DNA of 15,124 nt. Source: an uncultured Prevotella sp. GTDB taxonomy: Bacteria; Bacteroidota; Bacteroidia; Bacteroidales; Bacteroidaceae. The position numbers were made by a program, and so were the translations under genes. The stretch spans positions 1-15,124 of the forward strand of contig USQD01000017.1 of assembly GCA_900556795.1 (NCBI GenBank), in the 5' to 3' direction. The notes under the pieces are model-generated. The model was not told where the DNA came from. It was given only the letters and a program-made list of their open reading frames with translations, and did no database searches. Below are positions 6,133 to 12,972 of this stretch, in pieces. The stretch's first letter is position 1; every line of letters begins with the position of its first letter.

Positions 6133-8733
6133 ATGAAACATATAGGTAGGTTTACTATCATCTTGATGATACTGATGAGCATCAGCATAAATGCTGTTGC
6201 CCAACACCTGAAAGTATCGGCTCCATCCCATGTAGCGGCAGGTGAAAACTTCCGTGTTGCGTATACCATCAATGCACGCGACGTGGAGGAATTCCGCATG
6301 GGAAACGTGCCGAACGGGCTGGAGGTCATTGCAGGTCCATACACATCGCAACAGTCCAGTTATCAGATGATAAACGGACATACATCATCATCTTCTTCCG
6401 TAACGATTACTTATACGCTTTATGCAGCCAAGAATGGTGTTTTCACCATCGGTTCTTCCCAGGTCCTTGTAGGGGGAAAAAAACTGGCATCCCGCGCTGT
6501 TAAGATTAATGTTACCGGACAGGCTGCCCATAATCCTAATGGATCTACCAAGATGCATGGAAGAAATGATAATGATGAACCTCATATGCGACAGGCTGGT
6601 TCCAGCATTTCTGGCAGCGACCTCTTCATCAAGGTTTCTGCCAACAAGAAACATGTCACAGAACAAGAACCTATCTTGCTGACTTATAAGGTTTATACTC
6701 TGGTTGAACTTACCCAACTGGAGGGTAAGATGCCTGATTTGAAAGGTTTCCATACTCAGGAAGTTCCGCTTCCTCAACAGAAGCAGTTCCATACAGAGAT
6801 GGTCAACGGCCGACCATACAAATGCGTGACCTGGAGTCAATACGTCATGTATCCACAGATGACAGGAAAGCTGGAAATACCTTCCATCAATTTCAAGGGA
6901 ATCGTTGTCCAGCAAAACCGTAATATTGATCCTATGGAAGCTTTCTTTAATGGAGGTTCCGGGTATATTGAGGTTCACAAGGATATCAAGGCTCCGGGTA
7001 TTACCATTTCGGTTGACCCATTACCGCAACGTCCTGCTGATTTCTCAGGCGGAGTAGGTAAGTTTAATATTTCTGCCACTATCGACAAGAAAGAAGTAAA
7101 AGCCGGCGAACCCATCAATATACGTGTGGTTGTAGGAGGTATCGGAAACCTGAAGCTGCTGAAACAGCCTATTATCGAATTCCCGAAAGACTTCGATCAG
7201 TATGATGCAAAAATAACAGACAAAACCCGACTTTCAGCCAATGGTCTGGAGGGCAATATGATTTACGACTTCCTTGCGGTACCTCGCAATCAAGGTCAGT
7301 ATACCATACCAGCCATCGAATTTACCTATTATGATACATCATCATCCAGGTATAAGACCATCAAGACTCAACCATTCACCATCAAGGTTGATAAGGGTGA
7401 CGGCTCAAGCGACAGCAATGAAGGTGCTGATTTCAACAAAGACAAGGACATTCATACTCTGAAGCTCGGCAAAGACTGTCACCAGAACATCAACGACATG
7501 TTTTATGGCAGCGCAAGCTATTGGATCTGTCTGTTGATTCCTCTGCTTGCTTTCATCGCATTGATTATCATCTTCCATCGCAGAGCTATGGAAAATGCCG
7601 ACATCGTCAAGATGCGCTCCAACAAGGCAAAGAAGATGGCAACGAAGCGCTTGAAGAAAGCTCATCTCTTGATGGTAAAGCACAAACAGGGAGAGTTTTA
7701 TGATGAAGTATTACGTGCTTTATGGGGATATATCAGTTACAAACTGAATATACCTGTAGAAAAGCTGAATCGTGAGAACATCCGCGAGAAAATGATTTCT
7801 CACAACGTAGACGAAGATACCATCAAGAAGTTTACTACTGCTATTGATGAGTGTGAATTCGAGCGTTATGCACCAGGCGATTCAGTGGGTAATATGAATC
7901 ATACATTCAATGCTGCAATAACAGGAATCATGGAAATAGAGAATGCAATCAATATGGCACGTAAGAAGCGCAAGACCAATCGCAACGGATATTCCCTCAT
8001 CATGCTTCTGGCAATGATGCTTGGCTTCACTCTTGAGGCTGGTGCCATCACCAAACAGAATGCAGATACAGAGTATCAGAAAGGCAATTATCAGCAAGCG
8101 ATTCGTGATTACGAGGAGATATTGAAGACCAGGGCATCTGCTGCCATTTATTACAATCTAGGCAATGCTTATTTCCGTACAGACAATATCACGAAGGCTG
8201 TGCTCAACTATGAGCGTGCTCACTTATATGCACCAGGAGATGAGGACATCAATTTCAATCTCCAGTTTGCAAGAAGCAAGACCATTGACAAGATTACACC
8301 GGCATCAGAAATGTTCTTTGTCACATGGTACAGGATGCTTGTCAACTACACGAGTGTAGACAATTGGGCAAAGATTGGAATCTTCAGTATCATCATGGCG
8401 TTGATACTCGTATTGGTTTATCTCTTTGGACCTCAGCTCTTCATGCGTAAGATAGGATTTTTCGGAGGCTTGTTCTTCCTGATTTCCTTCCTGATAAGTA
8501 ATCTGTTTGCCTATCAGCAGAAACAGGTTCAGATAAACAGGACGGGTGCCATCATTATGGAACCATCGGTAAATATCAAGAAGACACCTGCCAAACAAAG
8601 TGCTGACTTGTTTGTCCTGCATGAAGGAACCCGGGTGGATATTACCGACAAGACAATAAATGGATGGCGAGGCATTCGTGTTGCTGATGGCAGAGAAGGT
8701 TGGATAGAAACCAAACATATAGAGGAAATATAA
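6133..8733 (+). CDS. batD: BatD fused to a BatE-like TPR/SH3 module
   Basis: 866 residues, against roughly 600 usual for BatD. The signal peptide (1-24, AVA-QH) leads to a long beta-rich periplasmic region (25-455), a transmembrane helix (463-481) and a cytoplasmic helical domain (485-610) with FYDEVLRALWGYI (522-534). A second hydrophobic stretch (618-637, ending EAGA) resembles a signal peptide. TPR-like repeats follow (641-715), then two transmembrane helices (746-766 and 773-793) and a C-terminal SH3-like domain (798-866) with GWRGIRVADGREGWI. From residue 608 onward the order matches BatE, a separate gene in B. fragilis. The fused topology is self-consistent, with a basic cytoplasmic patch RKKRK (610-614) before the internal helix. 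An internal ATG at 7954 could also start a free BatE. The stop codon overlaps the next start codon (TAATG). Confidence 0.9.
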   Translation: MKHIGRFTIILMILMSISINAVAQHLKVSAPSHVAAGENFRVAYTINARDVEEFRMGNVPNGLEVIAGPYTSQQSSYQMINGHTSSSSSVTITYTLYAAKNGVFTIGSSQVLVGGKKLASRAVKINVTGQAAHNPNGSTKMHGRNDNDEPHMRQAGSSISGSDLFIKVSANKKHVTEQEPILLTYKVYTLVELTQLEGKMPDLKGFHTQEVPLPQQKQFHTEMVNGRPYKCVTWSQYVMYPQMTGKLEIPSINFKGIVVQQNRNIDPMEAFFNGGSGYIEVHKDIKAPGITISVDPLPQRPADFSGGVGKFNISATIDKKEVKAGEPINIRVVVGGIGNLKLLKQPIIEFPKDFDQYDAKITDKTRLSANGLEGNMIYDFLAVPRNQGQYTIPAIEFTYYDTSSSRYKTIKTQPFTIKVDKGDGSSDSNEGADFNKDKDIHTLKLGKDCHQNINDMFYGSASYWICLLIPLLAFIALIIIFHRRAMENADIVKMRSNKAKKMATKRLKKAHLLMVKHKQGEFYDEVLRALWGYISYKLNIPVEKLNRENIREKMISHNVDEDTIKKFTTAIDECEFERYAPGDSVGNMNHTFNAAITGIMEIENAINMARKKRKTNRNGYSLIMLLAMMLGFTLEAGAITKQNADTEYQKGNYQQAIRDYEEILKTRASAAIYYNLGNAYFRTDNITKAVLNYERAHLYAPGDEDINFNLQFARSKTIDKITPASEMFFVTWYRMLVNYTSVDNWAKIGIFSIIMALILVLVYLFGPQLFMRKIGFFGGLFFLISFLISNLFAYQQKQVQINRTGAIIMEPSVNIKKTPAKQSADLFVLHEGTRVDITDKTINGWRGIRVADGREGWIETKHIEEI

Positions 8734-9437
8734 TGGATTTCAGTAAAATACAAGACATGGACATGCAGGTGTTGAGTATCTTCAACGGTAGCGACAACAT
8801 CATGCTTGACCAGATGGTACAGATATTAACATCGGGCCTGACGTGGATACCACTCTACGTCATGCTCTTTTTTGTTGTTATGCGCAACAATGAGACGATG
8901 GGGCAGATAGCCCTGGTGGTGGGAAGCGCAATCTTCTGCGTTCTATTTGCTGATGGACTGGTTGACGGCATCATCAAACAGCTGGCTGAGAGATGGAGAC
9001 CTTCAAATGATCCTACATTCAAGTATATGGTGCAGGTTGTGGACGATATCCGTCCGAAGGGTTATAGCTTCTGCTCTGCACATGCTGCCAATACGATGTC
9101 GCTGGCTGTTTTCTTCTCCTTACTTATCCGTAGTAAAATGCTCACGATAACACTGGTAATATGGTCTCTCATAAACTGTTGGACGCGATTATATCTAGGT
9201 GTACATTACCCTTCAGATATTCTTTGCGGCATGATTATCGGTATCATCGTTGGCATTCTGGTCTATCTGCTTTATTACAAGATTTATCTTCGGATCTCTC
9301 CAAAGATTAATTATATCTCCAACCAGTATACAAGTACAGGATATGATCATGACGATATCGATAAGGCAATGGTCATTTTAATGCTCACATTGGTATATGT
9401 AGTGACAAGAAGTGTTGTCATGGCTGGTTTCGTTTAA
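8733..9437 (+). CDS. PAP2-family membrane phosphatase
   Basis: Integral inner-membrane phosphatase of the PAP2 (type 2 phosphatidic acid phosphatase) superfamily, 234 residues. All three signature blocks are present: K82 and R89-P90 in KQLAERWRP, S115-A-H117 in place of the usual SGH, and R152, H158 and D162 in TRLYLGVHYPSD. The two histidines and the arginines form the catalytic centre. Several hydrophobic helices surround them. The substrate cannot be read; lipid A phosphate and undecaprenyl pyrophosphate are typical in this superfamily. I chose the ATG at 8733, which overlaps the batD stop codon by one base and implies coupled translation. An upstream TTG at 8700 in the same frame would add 11 residues of no clear value. 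It lies at the end of the Bat cluster, 37 bp before queA. Confidence 0.9.
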   Translation: MDFSKIQDMDMQVLSIFNGSDNIMLDQMVQILTSGLTWIPLYVMLFFVVMRNNETMGQIALVVGSAIFCVLFADGLVDGIIKQLAERWRPSNDPTFKYMVQVVDDIRPKGYSFCSAHAANTMSLAVFFSLLIRSKMLTITLVIWSLINCWTRLYLGVHYPSDILCGMIIGIIVGILVYLLYYKIYLRISPKINYISNQYTSTGYDHDDIDKAMVILMLTLVYVVTRSVVMAGFV

Positions 9438-9474
9438 TAAACTCTATATAAAAGAATACAATAAATAAAACATA

Positions 9475-10749
9475 ATGGATACAAAACATATTAAGATAAG
9501 CGATTATAATTACGATCTGCCTGATGAGCGCATCGCCAAGTTTCCTATCTCACAGCGCGACCACAGCAAACTGCTGGTCTATAATCATGGAGAGGTGAGC
9601 GACGATGTGTTCTTCCATCTTCCGGACTATCTGCCAAAGGGTGCCATGATGGTATTCAATAATACCAAGGTAATCCAGGCGCGCATGCATTTCCGCAAGG
9701 AGACGGGAGCCCTCATCGAGGTGTTCCTGATGGAGCCTGCTGCACCTACCGACTATGAGCTGATGTTCCAGACATCGGGTCACTGCTCATGGCTCTGTAT
9801 GATTGGTAACCTGAAGAAATGGAAAGAGGGAAGCCTGAAGCGAGACTTCGAAATCAAGGGTCATCAGCTTACTCTCTCTGCTACCATGCGCCGTGGAGAT
9901 GCGCTCAGCACAGAGGCGGCTGAAATGGTGGCTAAAGGTGGCGGCACCAACTACTGGGTGGATTTCGACTGGGACAACGAGCATGTTTCCTTTGCCGAGA
10001 TTCTCGAAGCAGTGGGAGAGTTGCCTATCCCTCCTTATCTGAACCGCAAGACCGAAGAAAGTGATAAGACCACTTATCAGACCGTATATTCCAAAATCAA
10101 AGGTAGCGTGGCTGCCCCAACAGCCGGTCTGCATTTCACCGATGCGGTGCTCCAGGACCTGGATGCGCATGGCATCGACCGTGAAGAGGTGACCCTTCAT
10201 GTAGGAGCGGGAACCTTCAAGCCGGTGAAGAGTCTTGAGATAGAAGGTCATCAGATGCATACCGAATATATCGTGGTTCATCGTCGCAGTCTGGAAAAGC
10301 TCATCAAGCACGAGTGCCAGGTCATCGCCGTGGGAACCACCAGCGTGCGCACCATCGAGAGTCTCTACTATATGGGAGTGCATCTCATCAAGCATCCTGA
10401 GGCAAGTGAAGAGGACCTGCATGTAAAACAGTGGGATCCATACGAGCTGTCGGCAGATGGCAATCTGGTGGAAGACATCACTCCGGTGCAGGCTATCCAG
10501 GCAATCGTCGATTATCTCGACCGCAACGGATTGGAAGCCCTTCACTCCAGCACACAGATCATCATCGCTCCGGGTTATACCTATAAGATAGTGAAGATGC
10601 TGGTTACCAATTTCCATCAGCCTCAGAGCACCCTCCTTCTCCTGGTGAGTGCCTTCCTGCATGGTGATTGGAAGAAGGTATATGATTATGCCCTCTCTCA
10701 TGATTTCCGCTTCCTGAGCTATGGAGATTCCTCCCTGCTCATTCCGTAA
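9475..10749 (+). CDS. queA: QueA, S-adenosylmethionine:tRNA ribosyltransferase-isomerase
   Basis: Cytoplasmic enzyme that moves the ribosyl part of S-adenosylmethionine to 7-aminomethyl-7-deazaguanine in tRNA and forms epoxyqueuosine, the penultimate step of queuosine synthesis. Family blocks are visible in order: YDLPDERIA (13-21), FNNTKVIQAR (61-70), GELPIPPYL (181-189), YSKIKGSVAAPTAGLHF (205-221), HVGAGTFKPV (242-251), GTTSVRTIES (287-296), VTNFHQPQSTLLLLVSAF (377-394) and FRFLSYGDSSLLIP (411-424). At 424 residues it is longer than the E. coli enzyme (356). Much of the excess lies at about 300-358, after the GTTSVRT block. NFHQPQST replaces the NFHLPEST of E. coli. The ATG at 9475 follows an AT-rich gap. 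It may ride on the Bat transcript or have its own unseen promoter. Confidence 0.95.
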   Translation: MDTKHIKISDYNYDLPDERIAKFPISQRDHSKLLVYNHGEVSDDVFFHLPDYLPKGAMMVFNNTKVIQARMHFRKETGALIEVFLMEPAAPTDYELMFQTSGHCSWLCMIGNLKKWKEGSLKRDFEIKGHQLTLSATMRRGDALSTEAAEMVAKGGGTNYWVDFDWDNEHVSFAEILEAVGELPIPPYLNRKTEESDKTTYQTVYSKIKGSVAAPTAGLHFTDAVLQDLDAHGIDREEVTLHVGAGTFKPVKSLEIEGHQMHTEYIVVHRRSLEKLIKHECQVIAVGTTSVRTIESLYYMGVHLIKHPEASEEDLHVKQWDPYELSADGNLVEDITPVQAIQAIVDYLDRNGLEALHSSTQIIIAPGYTYKIVKMLVTNFHQPQSTLLLLVSAFLHGDWKKVYDYALSHDFRFLSYGDSSLLIP

Positions 10750-10801
10750 GGAAATGCTCTTTTCACAAGAAGAAACTCTTTCATCGGAAGAAAGAAATAG
10801 G

Positions 10802-10927
10802 TACTGAAGTTTCGCATGTGGTTCAACTACGGGCTGAAGGCCCAAAAGCTAATAGCCCAGGGCATCGCCCTGGGTATAATGGCAATCAGCAAGGCGGCGT
10901 GTGGGGCTTACTTGCGAAACTTGAGTA
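10802..10927. mobile_element. MITE-like palindromic intergenic element
   Basis: Its ends are 15-bp inverted repeats with one mismatch: 10802-10816 (TACTGAAGTTTCGCA) and 10913-10927 (TGCGAAACTTGAGTA). AGG lies just outside on both sides (10799-10801 and 10928-10930), a possible 3-bp target duplication. Inside are two GC-rich hairpins: GGGC (10831-10834) with GCCC (10840-10843), and CCCAGGGC (10856-10863) with GCCCTGGG (10867-10874). The element carries no transposase, so it would be a non-autonomous or REP-type repeat. From memory, similar GC-rich hairpin units recur in Bacteroides and Prevotella genomes; this is not checked here. It may also act as a terminator or mRNA-end structure for queA. 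Confidence 0.55.
10856..10874 (+). other. 8-bp GC-rich perfect hairpin in the queA-ABC-F gap
   Basis: CCCAGGGC and GCCCTGGG pair perfectly around a 3-nt loop (ATC). This is the strongest hairpin of the gap. It has no T-run on either strand, so it lacks the second half of an intrinsic terminator, but it could define the 3' end of queA mRNA by blocking exonucleases. It is part of the MITE-like element. Confidence 0.6.
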
Positions 10928-10940
10928 AGGAGTTAGGAAA

Positions 10941-10965
10941 ATTATAAATTATACATTATACATTA
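10941..10965 (+). repeat. AT-rich heptamer repeat before the ABC-F gene
   Basis: ATTATAA, ATTATAC, ATTATAC and a partial ATTA follow one another, a third case of 7-bp periodicity directly upstream of a start codon in this window. It ends seven bases before the ABC-F ATG at 10973. AT-rich sequence repeats easily by chance, so support is weaker than for the copies at 1101 and 2065. No TAnnTTTG box is visible nearby. Confidence 0.45.
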
Positions 10966-10972
10966 AAATAGT

Positions 10973-12946
10973 ATGATTTCAGTAGAAGGACTGAAAGTAG
11001 AGTTTGGCGTAAAGCCACTTTTCAATGATGTAAGCTTCGTTATCAACGACCGCGACCGCATTGCCCTGGTAGGTAAGAACGGTGCCGGTAAATCTACGAT
11101 GCTGAAGATTCTCTGTGGCTTGCAGAAGCCAACCTCCGGCGTAGTGGCTATCCCTAATGAAACCACCATCGGCTATCTGCCTCAGGTGATGAAACTGCAG
11201 GATGATACCACCGTGAAACAGGAAACCCGAAAGGCTTTCGCCCACAATACCGAGATGAAGGCGCGCCTCGACAAGATGCAGCAGGAAATGGCTGACCGCA
11301 CCGACTACGAGAGCGAGAGCTATGCCCAGCTCGTGGAGAAATTCACCCAGGAACATGATCGCTATATGATGATGGGCGGTGAAAACTACGAGGCGGAAAT
11401 AGAGCGCACGTTGAGCGGTCTGGGTTTCACCCGTGAAGATTTCGACCGTCCTACCCGGGAGTTCTCCGGTGGATGGCGTATGCGTATCGAGTTGGCAAAG
11501 ATCCTACTCCAGAAGCCGGATGTACTTCTCCTCGATGAGCCTACCAACCATCTTGATATCGAGAGTATCCAGTGGCTGGAGCAGTTCCTGGCGCAGAGTG
11601 CCAAGGCGGTGGTGCTGGTAAGTCACGACCGTGCCTTTATCAATAATGTAACCAACCGCACCCTGGAGATTACCTGCGGCAGGGTAGAGGATTACAAGGT
11701 GAAATATGATGAGTATGTGGTTCTTCGTGCCGAGCGCCGCGAGCAGCAGCTCCGTGCTTATGAGAACCAGCAGAAGGAAATAGCCGATATCAAGGACTTC
11801 ATCGAGCGATTCCGCTATAAGCCAACCAAGGCTGTACAGGTGCAGAGCCGCATCAAGCAGTTGGAGAAAATCGTTCCTATCGAGGTGGATGAGGTGGATA
11901 CTAAGCAGATGCATCTCAAGTTCCCGCCTTGCCTCAGAAGCGGTGATTATCCGGTTATCTGCGATGAGGTGAGAAAGGATTATGGCGAGCATACCGTCTT
12001 CGACCATGTGACTCTTACCATCAAGCGTGGCGAGAAAGTGGCGTTCGTAGGTAAGAACGGTGAGGGTAAATCTACCCTGGTGAAGTGTATCATGGGCGAG
12101 ATTCCTTTTACGGGCAATCTCAAGATAGGTCATAACGTGCAGATAGGTTATTTCGCACAGAACCAGGCACAGCTGCTCGATGAGAACCTTACCATCTTCC
12201 AGACCATCGACAATGTGGCTACCGGCGAAATGCGCCTCAAGGTGAACGATCTGCTGGGTGCCTTTATGTTTGGTGGCGAAACTTCCGAAAAGTATGTCAA
12301 GGTGCTGAGTGGAGGAGAGCGCAGTCGTCTGGCGATGATCAAGCTCCTGCTCGAACCGGTGAATCTCCTGATTCTCGATGAGCCTACCAACCATCTCGAT
12401 ATGCAGTCGAAGGATGTATTGAAGGAAGCCATCAAGGCATTCGACGGTACCGCTATCATCGTGAGCCATGACCGTGAGTTCCTCGACGGACTGGTAGATA
12501 AGGTATATGAGTTCGCCGGTGGTAAGGTTCGTGAGCATCTGGGCGGTATCTACGATTATCTCCGTGCCCACAATGCCGAGAGCATCAGTCAGGCGCTGGC
12601 GAATCAGGGCGGAAGTCAGAATATGTCATCTGCCGGCTCTCCATCTTCTTCATCATCATCCTCTGCAGATTCTTCTGAGGCATCTTCCGGAAAGCTCAGC
12701 TATGCCGAGCACAAGGAGCTGCAGAAGAAGATACGCAAGGCTGAGAAGGCGGTGAAGGAATGCGAGACAAAGATTGAAAAGCTCGAAACCCGCAAGGCTG
12801 AGATTGATGCCCTCCTGATGAAGCCTGAGAATGCTACTAATATGGAACTCGTTACCGAATATACCGAGCTGATGAAGAGCCTGGATGAGGAAAACGAGAA
12901 CTGGATGATGCTCTCCGAAGAACTGGAGGAAATCAAGAATTCATAG
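10973..12946 (+). CDS. ABC-F family ATPase (YdiF/Uup-like)
   Basis: Cytoplasmic ABC-F protein of 657 residues, with two ATP-binding cassettes and no membrane domain. ABC-F proteins bind the ribosomal E site and help stalled or drug-bound ribosomes. The first cassette has GKNGAGKST (34-42), signature SGGWR (165-169) and LLLDEPTNHLD (185-195). The second has GKNGEGKST (360-368), LSGGERSRL (445-453) and LLILDEPTNHLD (465-476). The inter-domain linker (about 245-305) is helical and charged, as expected for the part that reaches towards P-site tRNA. A serine-rich stretch (552-573) leads to a C-terminal coiled coil (575-655), as in Uup/YdiF-type members. I see no reason to call it a drug-resistance type; a housekeeping role is more likely. 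The ATG at 10973 gives the normal start. The next gene begins 26 bp after the stop codon. Confidence 0.92.
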   Translation: MISVEGLKVEFGVKPLFNDVSFVINDRDRIALVGKNGAGKSTMLKILCGLQKPTSGVVAIPNETTIGYLPQVMKLQDDTTVKQETRKAFAHNTEMKARLDKMQQEMADRTDYESESYAQLVEKFTQEHDRYMMMGGENYEAEIERTLSGLGFTREDFDRPTREFSGGWRMRIELAKILLQKPDVLLLDEPTNHLDIESIQWLEQFLAQSAKAVVLVSHDRAFINNVTNRTLEITCGRVEDYKVKYDEYVVLRAERREQQLRAYENQQKEIADIKDFIERFRYKPTKAVQVQSRIKQLEKIVPIEVDEVDTKQMHLKFPPCLRSGDYPVICDEVRKDYGEHTVFDHVTLTIKRGEKVAFVGKNGEGKSTLVKCIMGEIPFTGNLKIGHNVQIGYFAQNQAQLLDENLTIFQTIDNVATGEMRLKVNDLLGAFMFGGETSEKYVKVLSGGERSRLAMIKLLLEPVNLLILDEPTNHLDMQSKDVLKEAIKAFDGTAIIVSHDREFLDGLVDKVYEFAGGKVREHLGGIYDYLRAHNAESISQALANQGGSQNMSSAGSPSSSSSSSADSSEASSGKLSYAEHKELQKKIRKAEKAVKECETKIEKLETRKAEIDALLMKPENATNMELVTEYTELMKSLDEENENWMMLSEELEEIKNS

Positions 12947-12972
12947 TTAAAACAATAATAAATAACGAGAAA

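Noticed and set aside
8700..8732. Upstream TTG start for the PAP2 gene
   Set aside because: It would overlap batD by 34 bp and add a polar N-terminal stretch, while the ATG at 8733 gives the common TAATG overlap.
10778..10794. Weak inverted repeat CTTTC/GAAAG after queA as a terminator
   Set aside because: Five weak pairs without a T-run; the later GC-rich hairpin is a better candidate for a queA 3' structure.
9787..10845. A 352-codon open frame on the - strand opposite queA
   Set aside because: It overlaps a clearly conserved gene almost entirely and has no recognisable motif or promoter.
10876..10881. TATAAT after the GC hairpin, similar to an E. coli -10 box
   Set aside because: Bacteroidota use a different -7 consensus, and no matching upstream element is present.
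10816..10947. A 43-codon open frame running through the MITE-like element
   Set aside because: Its whole coding sequence is made by the inverted repeats and hairpins, with no independent coding signal.
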